Below, piece after piece: positions 37,351-47,358 of a stretch of DNA of 64,000 nucleotides. The notes beneath the pieces are model-generated. The model ran no database searches, was not told the origin of the DNA, and was given only the letters and a program-made list of their open reading frames with translations. The translations under genes were made by a program, and so were the position numbers. Position 1 is the stretch's first letter, and each line of letters begins with the position of its first letter. The DNA comes from Reyranella sp. (lineage in GTDB: Bacteria > Pseudomonadota > Alphaproteobacteria > Reyranellales > Reyranellaceae): contig JAKFVH010000149.1 in NCBI GenBank assembly GCA_021732285.1, positions 1 to 64,000 of the forward strand, read 5' to 3'.

Positions 37351-39654
37351 CTAGAAGCGCGTGCCGAAGCTGAAGCGGATGTTCTCCGTCCTGTCCCACG
37401 GGTCCTTCTGGATAGGGACGGCATAGTCTATACGGATTGGCCCGAATGGCGACATCCATTGGACGCCGACGCCGGTCGAGACGCGCATGGTGTTGCTGGT
37501 CAGAACCGTGTTGCTGTACGCGGCCGGCCCGCCCAGGCCCCACAGCGATCCGACATCCATGAAGGCCTTGCCGAAGATGCCGATCTCCTTGGGCAGCCCC
37601 AGCGGGAAGCTGAGCTCGGTCGTGGCGCTGTAGAAGTACGTGCCGCCGAGCGCGTCGGCAGTGATCGAATCGCGCGGCCCGATACCGCCGACCTGGAAGC
37701 CGCGCAGCGTGTCGCCGCCGATGAAGAACAGGTTGTTCAGCCTGAGCGACGAGCCGTTGTAGGGAAACACCGCGCCGATCGAGCCGCCGACCGAGGCGAC
37801 GACGTCCTCGATGATGCTCTGGTAGTAAACCGCGTCGGCCGTCGTGCGGTAGTACTGCTCGGTGCCGATCAGGCCCGCCACCGCCATCGAGTTGCGCAGC
37901 AGGAAGCCCTTGGTCGTGTTGAGACGGGTATCGCGCGTGTCCCAGGCCAGCGTCTCGGAGATTTCCGACACCACCGACGTGCCGGCGTTGAGCTGCACGA
38001 TCTGCGAGGCAAATGGCTGCACGTTGTAGATGTCGGTCTGGCGCAGCGTATAGCGGACGTTCTGGCGCAAGTGCTCGGTGTAGGCCCAGCCGGCACGCAG
38101 CGCGAAGCCGATGCTGCGGTCGCTGTACGACGCCACCGCCTGGCGGTCGTTGGAGGTGCGGAAGATGTCGAAGCCCGCCGCCATCGAGCGATCCAAGAAA
38201 TAGGGCTCGGTGAAGCTGAGGTCGATCAATGTGCTCAGGGTGCCGATCGACAGGCCGAGCCTCAGCTCCTGGCCCTTGCCGAGCAGGTTGCGCTCCTTGA
38301 TCGAGATATCGCCCAGCACGCCCGACGTCGTCGAGAAGCCGGCGCCGAACGAGATGTCGCCGGTGCTCTGCTCGACCACCTGGACCTCGAGGTTGGTCTT
38401 GTCCGGCGCCGAGCCGGGCTGCGCCGAAATGTCGACCTTCTCGAAGAAGCCGAGGTTCTTCAGGCGCTGCTGGCTGCGCCGCACCTTGGCGGTCGAGAAG
38501 GCATCGCCCTCGGCCAGGCGGAACTCGCGGCGAATCACCTTGTCCAGAGTACGCGTGTTGCCCGAGATGTTGATGCGCTCGACGTAAACGCGCGGGCCTT
38601 CCTGGATGTCGAAGGTGACGTCGACGGTGAGGTTGTCCTTGTTGCGCCGGATGTTGGGGCGGACCTCGACGAAGGCGTAGCCCAGCGAGCCCACGATGTC
38701 CGACAGCGCCGTCACCGTCTTCTCGACCTCGTTGGCGTCGTACCACTCGCCTTCCGACATGGTCAGATAGCTCTGCAGCACGTCGACATCGAGGCCCTGG
38801 AAGCGGGTCGACACCTCGACCTTGCCGAACTTGTAGCGCTCGCCTTCGCTGATCGTGAAGGTGATGAAGAAGCCCTCGCGGTTGGGCGCGAGCTCGGCCA
38901 CCGCCGACACGACGCGGAAGTCGGCATAGCCCTCCGAGAGGTAGAACTTGCGCAACAGCTCGCGGTCGAGATTGAGGCGGTCGGGATCGTAGCGGTCGTC
39001 GGACGACAGGAAGCGGTACCAGGCGCTCTCGCTGGTCCTGATCTTGCCGCGCAGCGTGCCGTCGCTGAACGCCTCGTTGCCGACGAAGCTGATGCGCTGC
39101 ACGCCCGTCACGTCGCCTTCGTTGATCTCGAAGACGAGATCGACGCGGCCCTGGTCGAGCTTGATGACCTTGGGCTCGACCGAGGCGTTGTAGCGGCCAC
39201 TGCGGCGATAGATCGTCAGGATACGCTCGACGTCAGCCTGCACGCGCGCGCGGGTGAAGACCTGGCGCGGCTTGGACTGCACCTCGTCGCGCAGCTTGTC
39301 GTCCTCGATCTTGCGATTACCCTCGAAGGCGACGCGGTTGATGATGGGATTTTCCGTGACCTTCACGACCAGGGTCGAGCCCTGCATGTCGATCGAGACG
39401 TCGGAGAAGAGTCCGGTGCCGAACAGCGCCTTCAGCGAGCGGTCGGCCGCGGCGTGGTCGTAGGGCTGCCCTTCCTTGAGCTGCAGGTAGGAGCGGATGG
39501 TCTCCGGCTCGGCACGCACGTTGCCCTGGATCTGCACACCAGTGATCGTGCCGCCAACGGCCGCAGCGCCAGGACCACGCTGGGCATGCGCCGTCGTGCC
39601 GAAGGTCAGAATTGCCGCAACGGCCAGAACAGCCCAACGAAAGATCAAACTCAC
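37351..39654 (-). CDS. bamA: Outer-membrane protein assembly factor BamA
   Basis: Central component of the beta-barrel assembly machinery, 767 residues. Signal peptide [18 protein letters not shown] ending TAHAQ; five POTRA domains to about residue 420 (for example [62 protein letters not shown]). A 16-strand barrel follows, with [12 protein letters not shown] in the loop-6 position (VRGF/Y motif) and the C-terminal phenylalanine of FSFGTRF. I start at the GTG 8 bases after AAGG; an earlier GTG three codons upstream is possible. Downstream of rseP, in the usual order. Confidence 0.97.
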   Translation of the reverse strand: MSLIFRWAVLAVAAILTFGTTAHAQRGPGAAAVGGTITGVQIQGNVRAEPETIRSYLQLKEGQPYDHAAADRSLKALFGTGLFSDVSIDMQGSTLVVKVTENPIINRVAFEGNRKIEDDKLRDEVQSKPRQVFTRARVQADVERILTIYRRSGRYNASVEPKVIKLDQGRVDLVFEINEGDVTGVQRISFVGNEAFSDGTLRGKIRTSESAWYRFLSSDDRYDPDRLNLDRELLRKFYLSEGYADFRVVSAVAELAPNREGFFITFTISEGERYKFGKVEVSTRFQGLDVDVLQSYLTMSEGEWYDANEVEKTVTALSDIVGSLGYAFVEVRPNIRRNKDNLTVDVTFDIQEGPRVYVERINISGNTRTLDKVIRREFRLAEGDAFSTAKVRRSQQRLKNLGFFEKVDISAQPGSAPDKTNLEVQVVEQSTGDISFGAGFSTTSGVLGDISIKERNLLGKGQELRLGLSIGTLSTLIDLSFTEPYFLDRSMAAGFDIFRTSNDRQAVASYSDRSIGFALRAGWAYTEHLRQNVRYTLRQTDIYNVQPFASQIVQLNAGTSVVSEISETLAWDTRDTRLNTTKGFLLRNSMAVAGLIGTEQYYRTTADAVYYQSIIEDVVASVGGSIGAVFPYNGSSLRLNNLFFIGGDTLRGFQVGGIGPRDSITADALGGTYFYSATTELSFPLGLPKEIGIFGKAFMDVGSLWGLGGPAAYSNTVLTSNTMRVSTGVGVQWMSPFGPIRIDYAVPIQKDPWDRTENIRFSFGTRF

Positions 39655-39790
39655 CCCCGGCACCTTCCCAGACGACCTGCCGGCCAGTTTCAGGACCGCA
39701 ATTTCATAGACCGGCAATACGGACTTAGCTACCCCTTTGTCCCCGGTTGTCCGCACCCCGGAGATCGCGTCATGTCACCGCAGCAAGGCC

Positions 39791-41167
39791 TTAGGTGAAC
39801 ATGCGCAGGATCTGCTTTATGTCGTTGAAGGTCGCCAGCAGGGCGAGGCCGATCACCAGGCTGAATCCGACCTTCAGCCCGAGCTCTTGTGCACGCAGGC
39901 TGAGCGGCTTGCCGCGCACCGCTTCATACAGATACATCGCGAGATGGCCGCCATCGAGCATCGGTACCGGCAGCAGATTGAAGATGCCGAGCACGACCGA
40001 CAGCGCGATCACGAGATTGAGGATGCCCGTCCAGCCGGCATAGGACGCCTCGCCCGCCGCCTTGGCGATGCGGATCGGCCCGCCCAATTCATCCACAGGT
40101 CGCGCTGCGGTCAGGATCTGGCCCATCGACGTATAGAACATCGAGGTCATGCCCCACACCGCGCGCACGCCGGCGCCCATGGCGCCGAGCAGACCGTGGT
40201 TACGGACCTCGGTGACGTTCGCCGGACGGATGCGCAGGCGGCCGATCGTGTATTCCTTGCCGGCGCAATCCACCGCCTTGTCGGCGATCGGCGTGACGGT
40301 GGCCTCGCCGCGCTTGCCGTCGCGGTCGTAGGTGATGGTGACGGGGTTGCCCGCGCGGTCGCCGATCAATTCCGGGATGCGCGAGAAGTAGTCGACCGGC
40401 TTGCCGTCGATCTGCAGCAGGAGGTCGCCGACCTTGAGCCCGGCCGCCTCGGCCGGACTGTCGGTCGTGAAGCCGCCGACCACGGGACGGACCAGCTGGT
40501 CCATGCCGTATTCGCCGAGCCGCATGGTGTTGCTGAAGCGATCGGTCCGCTCGCAGTACTTGGGAACGATCACGCCCTTCAGGAGCTGATTGCCGCGTCG
40601 ATACTCGACGGGCATCGGCTTGCTGAGATGGAGGAATTGCGCCTCGGTGATGTCCTCGTAGCGATTGACCCGGCTGTCGCCCAACCGCACGACCTCATCG
40701 CCCGTGCGCAGTCCCGCCTTGGCCGCCGGCCCGTCGACCTGCACGGCGACCGTAGTCGGCGTGTAGGGCTCGCCGGCGACGAAGAAGACGGCGGTCAGCA
40801 CCACGAAGGCGAAGATCAGGTTGGCGAGCGGCCCGCCCAGCACGACGGCGGCACGGGCATAGAGCGGCTGGCTGAAGAAGGCCCGTTTGCTCTGTTCGGG
40901 CGTCAGCGGCTCGCCCGACGGTGTGGCGCTGGTGGCATCACTGTCACCCAGGAACTTCACGTAACCGCCGAGCGGCACGGCCGAAATCTTCCAGCGCGTC
41001 CCGTTGCGGTCGGTCCAGCCGATCAGCTCGGGTCCGAAACCGATGGAGAAGACCTCGGCATGGATGCCGAAACGGCGGCCCACCCAGTAGTGTCCGTACT
41101 CATGCACGAACACGAGCAGGGTCAGCACCAGGACGAAGTACGGCAGGTAGGTCGTGAACAACGACAT
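39791..41167 (-). CDS. rseP: RIP zinc metalloprotease RseP
   Basis: Site-2 intramembrane protease of regulated proteolysis. 458 residues, four membrane segments. The zinc site HEYGH starts at His22 in the first segment; two PDZ domains follow (VDGPAAKAGLRTGDEVVRLG and DSPAEAAGLKVGDLLLQIDG). The third zinc ligand is in NLLPVPMLDGGHLAMYL near the C-terminus. Two PDZ domains and conserved location between dxr and bamA fit RseP/YaeL. Confidence 0.97.
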   Translation of the reverse strand: MSLFTTYLPYFVLVLTLLVFVHEYGHYWVGRRFGIHAEVFSIGFGPELIGWTDRNGTRWKISAVPLGGYVKFLGDSDATSATPSGEPLTPEQSKRAFFSQPLYARAAVVLGGPLANLIFAFVVLTAVFFVAGEPYTPTTVAVQVDGPAAKAGLRTGDEVVRLGDSRVNRYEDITEAQFLHLSKPMPVEYRRGNQLLKGVIVPKYCERTDRFSNTMRLGEYGMDQLVRPVVGGFTTDSPAEAAGLKVGDLLLQIDGKPVDYFSRIPELIGDRAGNPVTITYDRDGKRGEATVTPIADKAVDCAGKEYTIGRLRIRPANVTEVRNHGLLGAMGAGVRAVWGMTSMFYTSMGQILTAARPVDELGGPIRIAKAAGEASYAGWTGILNLVIALSVVLGIFNLLPVPMLDGGHLAMYLYEAVRGKPLSLRAQELGLKVGFSLVIGLALLATFNDIKQILRMFT

Positions 41168-41197
41168 GGTTCAGTACACCACGAATTTCTTTTCGCT

Positions 41198-42412
41198 TCA
41201 ATTACTTAGCGAGCGACCCTGTACAGCCTTCTCGGCCCGGCTACGGGCCTCCCGATCAGCGGCCTGGACCTGTTGGACCGATTCCACCCGCTCCGACGAC
41301 AGGCTGCTGGCCGCCATCACGTCCTCGACCACCCGGGCGATGTCGAGAAAGCCGATACGGCGCGCCAGGAACGCTGCCACAGCCACCTCATTGGCTGCGT
41401 TCAGCACCGTCGGTGCGAATCCACCCAAAGCCAGGGCCTCTCGCGCCAGACGTAGCGAAGGAAAGCGGCCGGAATCGGGCCGCTCGAAGGTGAGCGGCGC
41501 CAACGTCGTGAAATCGAGCCGCTCGGCCGGGCTGTCGATGCGCGACGGCCAGCCGAGGGCATGGCTGATCGGCACGCGCATGTCCGGCGTGCCGAGCTGC
41601 GCCAGCACCGAGCCGTCGCGGTAAGCCACCATGGAATGGATCACCGATTGCGGATGCACAACGATCTCGATCTGCTCGGCCGGCAGCCCGAAGAGCAGAT
41701 GGGCTTCGATCAGCTCGAGGCCCTTGTTCATCATGGTCGCCGAATCGATGGAGATCTTGGCGCCCATGTCCCAATTGGGATGAGCCAGCGCCTGCTCAGG
41801 CGTGGCCTCGGCCATGTCGGCCAGCGCCCAGTTGCGGAACGGCCCGCCGGACGCCGTCAGGATCAGCCGGTCGATGGCATGGCGATGACGCGGCTCGAGC
41901 ACCTGGAAGATGGCGTTGTGCTCGGAATCGACGGGCAGCAGCGCCCCGCCCGATTCCTCGATCGCCTCGATCAGCAGCCTGCCGGCGCAAACCAGCGTCT
42001 CCTTGTTGGCCAGCGCCACCATGGCGCCGCGCCGGGCCGCCACCAGGGTCGATTCGAGGCCGGCGAAGCCCACCACGGCCGCCATCACCCACTCGGCAGG
42101 CCGTGCCGCCGCTTCGATAACGGCGGCTGGCCCCGCTGCAGCCTCAATCGAGGTTCCGACGAGGGCATCCTTGAGGGCCCGATACCGCTGCTCGTTGGCC
42201 ACCACGGCCATGCGGGCCCGCAGCCGGCGCGCCTGTTCGGCCAAAGCCTCGACGGAGTTGCCGGCGACCAGGGCCTCAACGCGATAGCTCTCAGGATCGC
42301 GCGCAATGAGATCGACAGTGCTCTGACCGACCGACCCGGTCGATCCCAGGATCGTCACGCCGCGCGGCCGCTCGGCCGAAGGGGCATGCCAGCCCGTCAT
42401 GTCCATGGCCAT
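41198..42412 (-). CDS. dxr: 1-deoxy-D-xylulose 5-phosphate reductoisomerase
   Basis: Second step of the MEP isoprenoid pathway, NADPH-dependent. 404 residues. NADPH-binding [17 protein letters not shown] near the N-terminus; [25 protein letters not shown] with the metal-binding Asp and Glu; LTASGGPF; and [20 protein letters not shown], all diagnostic. A 16-base overlap with cdsA couples them. Confidence 0.97.
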   Translation of the reverse strand: MAMDMTGWHAPSAERPRGVTILGSTGSVGQSTVDLIARDPESYRVEALVAGNSVEALAEQARRLRARMAVVANEQRYRALKDALVGTSIEAAAGPAAVIEAAARPAEWVMAAVVGFAGLESTLVAARRGAMVALANKETLVCAGRLLIEAIEESGGALLPVDSEHNAIFQVLEPRHRHAIDRLILTASGGPFRNWALADMAEATPEQALAHPNWDMGAKISIDSATMMNKGLELIEAHLLFGLPAEQIEIVVHPQSVIHSMVAYRDGSVLAQLGTPDMRVPISHALGWPSRIDSPAERLDFTTLAPLTFERPDSGRFPSLRLAREALALGGFAPTVLNAANEVAVAAFLARRIGFLDIARVVEDVMAASSLSSERVESVQQVQAADREARSRAEKAVQGRSLSN

Positions 42413-43092
42413 CCTCCGCCCACGATCAGCCTAGTCAACGCCACGGCGACGAGGATGGCCAGGAGCCCATCGACGCGGTCCAGCAGCCCGCCATGGCCCG
42501 GGATCAGCGCTCCGCTGTCCTTTACCCCGGCCCGGCGCTTGGCCGCCGATTCGAAGAGGTCGCCGATCTGCCCGACGACCGCCAGGCCCGCGCCAATCGC
42601 CGCCAAGGTGAATGTGTGGCCGAGGCCAAAGGCATAGCCCACGGCCGAGCTGGCGACGGCCGCCCAGGCCATGCCGCCGAACAGCCCCGACCAGGTCTTC
42701 CCCGGGCTGATGCGCGGCGCCAGCTTGGCGCCGCCCGCCGCACGGCCGACGGCGTAGGCGCCAATGTCGGTCGCCCAGATGCAGGCCACGATCCAGATGA
42801 CGGTCTCCCGGCCGTCACCCGGCTGATGACGTAGCCACAGCAGGGCGACAATGGCGGCCAGGGTGTAGGCAATGGTGAGGAGGCGCAGCAGCGGTCGTCC
42901 GCGCGTCAGGCCGATCCATTCCGAGATCAGCAGCGGCGCCGCCACGGCAGCCACGAGATCGATCCAGGGAAAGCCGATCCAGATCGCCGCCAGCAGCAGC
43001 GGCCCCAGGACCACCGCCGACAGGATGCGCAGCACCAGGCCTCGATGCCGCCTGAAACGCCCGACCGGGGCGTCAGCCGCCGACGCCGCCAT
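42397..43092 (-). CDS. cdsA: Phosphatidate cytidylyltransferase
   Basis: Makes CDP-diacylglycerol for phospholipid synthesis. 231 residues, about seven membrane segments. The PROSITE-type signature is seen as [20 protein letters not shown] followed by GLLDRVDGL. Shorter than the E. coli enzyme (285) but normal for alphaproteobacteria. Start [10 protein letters not shown] lies inside the end of uppS (20-base overlap). Confidence 0.95.
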   Translation of the reverse strand: MAASAADAPVGRFRRHRGLVLRILSAVVLGPLLLAAIWIGFPWIDLVAAVAAPLLISEWIGLTRGRPLLRLLTIAYTLAAIVALLWLRHQPGDGRETVIWIVACIWATDIGAYAVGRAAGGAKLAPRISPGKTWSGLFGGMAWAAVASSAVGYAFGLGHTFTLAAIGAGLAVVGQIGDLFESAAKRRAGVKDSGALIPGHGGLLDRVDGLLAILVAVALTRLIVGGGWPWT

Positions 43093-43813
43093 ATCGCCGT
43101 TCACGCCGACGGAACTCGGCGATCGCCTGTTCCAGGTGGTCCTTGCCGAAATCCGGCCACAGCGTGTCGACGAACACCAGCTCGGCATAGGCACACTGCC
43201 AGAGCAGGAAATTGCTGATGCGCTGCTCGCCGCTGGTGCGGATCAGCAGGTCGGGATCGGGCACGCCCGCCGTCAGCAGCTCCTGCTCGAAGCGCGCCTC
43301 GTCGATGCCGTCGGCCGCGAGCTCGCCGGCGGCAACGCGGCGCGCCAGGTTCCGCGTCGCCTGCAGGATCTCGTCGCGCGCGCCGTAGTTGATGCAGATG
43401 TTGACGTCGATGCGGCCATTGGCGTGCGTCATCTTCTCCGCGTCGGCGATGTCGCGCACGATGTCGGGCGCCAGGCCCTCGCGGTTGCCGATGACGCGCA
43501 GGCGCGCGCCGTTCTTGTGCAGCTCCTCGAGCTCGTTGCGCAGATAGTGGCGCAGCAGGCCCATCAGGTCGTTGACCTCGTCGGCCGGCCGCGTCCAATT
43601 CTCCGTCGAGAAGGCAAAGAGCGTCAGCACGGGAATGCCGAGCTCGCCCGCGCCGCGCACCACGCGGCGCACGGCATCGGCGCCGCGCCGATGTCCGGCC
43701 ACCCTCGGCAGGCCGCGCGCCTTCGCCCACCGCCCATTGCCATCCATGATGATGGCGACGTGGTGGGGACCTGGCGAGGGGTCCGCTGTGGCGGGCAGCG
43801 ACGCAGTCGACAT
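43073..43813 (-). CDS. uppS: Isoprenyl transferase (undecaprenyl diphosphate synthase)
   Basis: Builds the C55 carrier lipid for peptidoglycan. 246 residues. Catalytic IIMDGNGRWAKARGLPRVAG places Asp24 at the active site; FAFSTENWTRP and LLIRTSGEQRISNFLLWQCA are the other hallmark motifs. Its ATG shares one base with the frr stop (TGATG). Confidence 0.97.
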   Translation of the reverse strand: MSTASLPATADPSPGPHHVAIIMDGNGRWAKARGLPRVAGHRRGADAVRRVVRGAGELGIPVLTLFAFSTENWTRPADEVNDLMGLLRHYLRNELEELHKNGARLRVIGNREGLAPDIVRDIADAEKMTHANGRIDVNICINYGARDEILQATRNLARRVAAGELAADGIDEARFEQELLTAGVPDPDLLIRTSGEQRISNFLLWQCAYAELVFVDTLWPDFGKDHLEQAIAEFRRRERRYGGVGG

Positions 43814-44367
43814 CAGACCGTCTTGATCTCTTTTTCCTTGTGGGCCAGCACTTCGTCGACCTGCTTGACGTACCGGTCGGTGAGCTTCTGCACCTCGTCG
43901 GACTTCTGACGATGCTCGTCCTGCGAGATCTTGTGATCCTTTTCCGCCTTCTTGAGCGCTTCCATGCCGTCGCGCCTCACGTTGCGCACGGCAACGCGGC
44001 CATGCTCGGCATATTTGTGCGCGAGCTTGGCAAGCTCGGCGCGCCGCTCGGCGGTGAGCTCGGGAATCGGCACTCGCACGAGCTGTCCGTCGGGCGCAGG
44101 ATTGAGGCCGAGGCCCGCCTCGCGGATCGCCTTGGCGACCGAGACGACCAGGCCCTTGTCCCAGACGTTGACGGCGAGCAAGCGCGGCTCGGGCGCACTC
44201 ACCGTGCCGACCTGGTTCAGCGCCATGCGCTGGCCGTAGGCGTCGACCATGACCGGGTCGAGCAGGTTCACCGAGGCGCGGCCGGTCCTGAGACCGCCCA
44301 GCTCCTTCTTGAGGGCGTCCATGGCGCCCTGCATGCGTTTCTCGAGCTCTTTCAGATCGGCCGTCAT
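43813..44367 (-). CDS. frr: Ribosome recycling factor
   Basis: Releases post-termination ribosomes with EF-G. 184 residues, as expected. [20 protein letters not shown] at the N-terminus, [18 protein letters not shown], and [18 protein letters not shown] with [11 protein letters not shown] near the C-terminus are conserved. Two bases after pyrH; part of the rpsB-tsf-pyrH-frr-uppS-cdsA-dxr-rseP-bamA-fabZ series. Confidence 0.97.
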   Translation of the reverse strand: MTADLKELEKRMQGAMDALKKELGGLRTGRASVNLLDPVMVDAYGQRMALNQVGTVSAPEPRLLAVNVWDKGLVVSVAKAIREAGLGLNPAPDGQLVRVPIPELTAERRAELAKLAHKYAEHGRVAVRNVRRDGMEALKKAEKDHKISQDEHRQKSDEVQKLTDRYVKQVDEVLAHKEKEIKTV

Positions 44368-44369
44368 CT

Positions 44370-45095
44370 TCAGCCCTCGTCTCTGATGATGGTGAAGGTC
44401 CCTTCCCCGCGCATCGTGGCAGCGAACGCGCCGGGCTTGTGGATATCGAACACGATGATCGGGATGCGGTTCTCGCGGGCCAGAGAGATCGCCGAGGCGT
44501 CCATGACCTGCAGGTCGCGCGACAGCACGTCCATGTAGTTGAGCTGGTCGTAGCGCTTGGCGTTCTTGTCCTTCTTGGGATCCGACGAGTAGACGCCGTC
44601 GACCTGAGTGCCCTTCAGCATGGCATCGACGCTCATCTCGGCCGCGCGCAGGGCGGCAGCCGTATCGGTCGTGAAGAACGGATTGCCGGTGCCGGCGGCG
44701 AAGATCACCACGCGCCCCTTCTCCATGTGGCGCGCGGCGCGGCGGCGGATGTAGGGCTCGCACACCGTGGTCATGGGAATAGCGGACTGCACACGGGTCT
44801 GTAGGCCATGGCGCTCGAGCGAGCTCTGCATAGCCAGTGAATTGATGACGGTCGCCAGCATGCCCATGTAGTCGCCGCTCGCCCGGTCCATGCCCGATGC
44901 GGCAGCGGACACGCCACGGAAGATGTTGCCGCCGCCGATCACCAGGCAGACCTGCACCCCCATCTCGTGCACGGTCTTTATCTCCTGGGCCACCATGGCA
45001 ACCATGGTGGGATCGAGCCCATATTCCCGACTCCCCATGAGCCCCTCGCCCGAGAGCTTCAGCAATACGCGGCGATAGCGGGGGCTCGACGGCAT
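44370..45095 (-). CDS. pyrH: Uridylate kinase
   Basis: UMP to UDP kinase, hexameric, 241 residues. [44 protein letters not shown] and [20 protein letters not shown] are the standard motifs, and [15 protein letters not shown] follows. A 72-base gap with a stable hairpin separates it from tsf. Confidence 0.97.
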   Translation of the reverse strand: MPSSPRYRRVLLKLSGEGLMGSREYGLDPTMVAMVAQEIKTVHEMGVQVCLVIGGGNIFRGVSAAASGMDRASGDYMGMLATVINSLAMQSSLERHGLQTRVQSAIPMTTVCEPYIRRRAARHMEKGRVVIFAAGTGNPFFTTDTAAALRAAEMSVDAMLKGTQVDGVYSSDPKKDKNAKRYDQLNYMDVLSRDLQVMDASAISLARENRIPIIVFDIHKPGAFAATMRGEGTFTIIRDEG

Positions 45096-45128
45096 CAGAT
45101 GCCTCAGACTCCAGTTTTCTTGGGCAAC

Positions 45129-45146
45129 GCGGGCCCGAAGGCCCGC
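45129..45146 (-). other. Stable hairpin with UUCG loop between tsf and pyrH
   Basis: In the transcript direction GCGGGCC-TTCG-GGCCCGC, a 7-bp GC stem with the exceptionally stable UUCG tetraloop. No U-run follows, so it may protect or attenuate the tsf-pyrH message rather than end it. Confidence 0.6.
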
Positions 45147-45167
45147 GCGCCAGTGTTCGTTGTCATA

Positions 45168-46094
45168 CTACTTCTTGAGCTGGGCAGCCACCTCTGCCGC
45201 GAAATCCTCGGACTTCTTCTCGATGCCTTCACCCAGGCCGAAGCGCAGGTAGCCCGCCAGACGGACCGGGGCGCCGACCTGCTTGGCGGCGTCGTCGACC
45301 ACCTTCGAGACCTTGGTCTTGCCGTCCATGATGAAGGCCTGCTCGAGCAGGACCCACTCCTGATAGGCCTTGCGAATGCCGCCCTCGACCATCTTGGCGA
45401 TGATGTCGACGGCCTTGCCGCTCTGGGCCGCCTTCTCGGTCAGCACGCCGCGCTCGCGCTCGACCTCGGCCTTGTCCAGCGCGTCGACGGTCAGCGACTT
45501 GGGATTGGCCGAAGCCACGTGCATGGCGAGCTGCTTGGCGAGCGCCTCGAGCTTCGCCTTGTCGCCGGTCGATTCGAGCGCCACCAGCACGCCGATCTTG
45601 CCGAGATCGGGTGTCACCTTGTTGTGTATGTAGCTGGCAACGACACCGTCGGAGACCGACAGCATGGCGGCGCGGCGCAGCGACATGTTCTCGCCGATGG
45701 TGGCGATCAGGTGCGTGAGCTCGCCCTGCACGTCGCGGCCGGTGCCCGGATAGGGCGCCGCCGCGACCTTGGCCAGGTCGCCGCCGTTGTCGAGCGCGAG
45801 CTTCGCGGCATCGCCGACGAACTTCTGGAAGATGTCGTTGCGGCCGACGAAGTCGGTCTCGGCATTGACCTCGATGACGGCGCCGCGCGTGCCGTTGGCG
45901 ACCACGCCGACCAGGCCCTCGGCCGCGACGCGGCCGGCCTTCTTGGCGGCCGCCGACAGGCCCTTGGTGCGCAGCCAGTCGATCGCCTTCTCGAGATCGC
46001 CCGCGACCTCGCCCAGCGCCTTCTTGCAATCCATCATGCCCGCGCCGGTCTTCTCGCGCAGTTCCTTGACCAGGGAGGCCGTGATCTCAGCCAT
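45168..46094 (-). CDS. tsf: Elongation factor Ts
   Basis: Nucleotide-exchange factor for EF-Tu. 308 residues. N-terminal [20 protein letters not shown] (a UBA-like fold), then the contact motif [12 protein letters not shown], and later [13 protein letters not shown]. Follows rpsB as nearly always in bacteria, though here with a 197-bp gap containing two palindromic elements. Confidence 0.98.
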   Translation of the reverse strand: MAEITASLVKELREKTGAGMMDCKKALGEVAGDLEKAIDWLRTKGLSAAAKKAGRVAAEGLVGVVANGTRGAVIEVNAETDFVGRNDIFQKFVGDAAKLALDNGGDLAKVAAAPYPGTGRDVQGELTHLIATIGENMSLRRAAMLSVSDGVVASYIHNKVTPDLGKIGVLVALESTGDKAKLEALAKQLAMHVASANPKSLTVDALDKAEVERERGVLTEKAAQSGKAVDIIAKMVEGGIRKAYQEWVLLEQAFIMDGKTKVSKVVDDAAKQVGAPVRLAGYLRFGLGEGIEKKSEDFAAEVAAQLKK

Positions 46095-46136
46095 GTGTCA
46101 CTCCGTATCGCGCATCGTGCGCATTCATTGATCGAA

Positions 46137-46158
46137 GCGCGCCACTCTAGCGGCGCGT
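46137..46158. repeat. Short palindrome, family E-like
   Basis: CGCGCC-ACTCTAGC-GGCGCG hairpin immediately upstream of tsf, resembling the arms of the element at 8774-8850 (CGCGCCACTCCAGTGGCGCG). Confidence 0.6.
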
Positions 46159-46172
46159 CATGACTCTCATGT

Positions 46173-46273
46173 TCCTCTCCCCCTCGGGGGAGAGGTTAGG
46201 TGAGGGGGTGCAACACGAAGGTTGCCTCCGGCGTCACCCCCTCACCCAGCCTCTCCCCCAAGGGGGAGAGGAG
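46173..46273. repeat. Palindromic repeat, family D (CCTCTCCCCC type)
   Basis: Left part CCTCTCCCCCTCGGGGGAGAGG, cited as two arms of one hairpin (CCTCTCCCCC / GGGGGAGAGG), then GTGAGGGGGTG; the right half repeats this in inverted order (CACCCCCTCAC, CCTCTCCCCC / GGGGGAGAGG). Two hairpins within one larger inverted repeat, in the rpsB-tsf gap. Similar elements are common in alphaproteobacterial genomes (from memory). Confidence 0.85.
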
Positions 46274-46291
46274 CATGAAGAAGTGCAGCGA

Positions 46292-47086
46292 CTATTCGGC
46301 CGGCGAGGCCTCGGCGCCCGCACCGTCCGTATCGGAAGCGGGAACTTCATCGGCCGGCGGCTCACTCAGCTCGCCGACGTCGCCGCCGGAAGCGGCGATC
46401 TCGGCACGGATGCCGTCGAGCACCGCACCCGACAGCAGCTCGCAGTAGAGCGAGACCGCGCGGATGGCGTCGTCGTTGCCCGGGATCGGATAGTCGATGC
46501 CGTCGGGATCGGAGTTGCTGTCGAGCACCGCCACGATCGGGATGCCGCGCTTGCGCGCTTCCTGGACCGCGATCGCTTCCTTGTTGGTGTCGATGATGAA
46601 CAGCATGTCGGGCGTGCCGCCCATTTCCTTGATGCCGCCCAGCGAGCGCTCGAGCTTGTCGCGCTCGCGCGTCAGGTCGAGCTGCTCCTTCTTGGTGAGG
46701 CCGACGACGTCGCCCTTCAGGCGGTCGTCAAGCTCGCGCAGGCGCTTGATCGAGGCAGAGATGGTCTGCCAATTGGTGATCATGCCGCCGAGCCAGCGGT
46801 GGTTGACGTAGTACTGGCCGCAGCGCTTGGCCGCGTCGGCGATGCGCTCGGCGGCGGCAGCCTTGGTGCCGACGAACAGCACGCGGCCGCCGTTGGACAC
46901 GACCTGGCGGACCTGCAGCAGCGCCTGCTCCAGCAGCGGCACGGTCTTGGTGAGATCGATGATATGGACCCCGTTGCGCACCCCGAACAGGTACGGCTTC
47001 ATCTTGGGGTTCCAACGCCGGGTGTGGTGGCCGAAATGGACACCCGCTTCCAGCAACTGACGCATCGTAAATGTCGGCATAGCCAT
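46292..47086 (-). CDS. rpsB: 30S ribosomal protein S2
   Basis: 264 residues. [56 protein letters not shown] and [18 protein letters not shown] are the signature regions. A C-terminal acidic tail of about 40 residues ([11 protein letters not shown]) extends beyond the E. coli protein. AAGGAG precedes the ATG. Followed by tsf. Confidence 0.98.
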   Translation of the reverse strand: MAMPTFTMRQLLEAGVHFGHHTRRWNPKMKPYLFGVRNGVHIIDLTKTVPLLEQALLQVRQVVSNGGRVLFVGTKAAAAERIADAAKRCGQYYVNHRWLGGMITNWQTISASIKRLRELDDRLKGDVVGLTKKEQLDLTRERDKLERSLGGIKEMGGTPDMLFIIDTNKEAIAVQEARKRGIPIVAVLDSNSDPDGIDYPIPGNDDAIRAVSLYCELLSGAVLDGIRAEIAASGGDVGELSEPPADEVPASDTDGAGAEASPAE

Positions 47087-47213
47087 GCCGTTTCTCCTTT
47101 TCCGGTTGGGCCTCCGCGGGCGTCGCTCTCCCAAGCCGAGGCTTCGGAGGGCACCGGAGCGAGCGGCGGGATGTCTCCCCGTCGACCGCAAACCCGCGTG
47201 CGAAGTGGGCGTG

Positions 47214-47242
47214 GTTCTAAAGGCTTATGGGTGGGAATGCAA
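47214..47242 (-). promoter_or_regulatory. Possible rpsB promoter with long leader
   Basis: On the minus strand TTGCAT, 17 bases, TAGAAC: a fair sigma-70 type match. Transcription from here would give an rpsB leader of about 120 nt (47087-47207), long enough for S2 autoregulation, with a CG-rich fold including CGAAGCCTCGGCTTGG. Inference from sequence match only. Confidence 0.4.
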
Positions 47243-47277
47243 GTGCCAGTAAAATCAATGGGTTAGGACGCACCCTC

Positions 47278-47348
47278 TGTCATCCCGAGCGTAGCGAGGG
47301 ACCCTTCGTTCACCCGTTCAAAGGTCCCTCGCTACGCTCGGGATGACA
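47278..47348. repeat. Palindromic repeat, family C, copy 2
   Basis: TGTCATCCCGAGCGTAGCG with AGGGACC at the left and GGTCCCT with CGCTACGCTCGGGATGACA at the right form a near-perfect hairpin of about 27 bp; same family as 21381-21449. Located just past the end of the DUF72 gene and upstream of the rpsB promoter, so it may insulate the two. Confidence 0.9.
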
Positions 47349-47358
47349 GCATCCGGAG

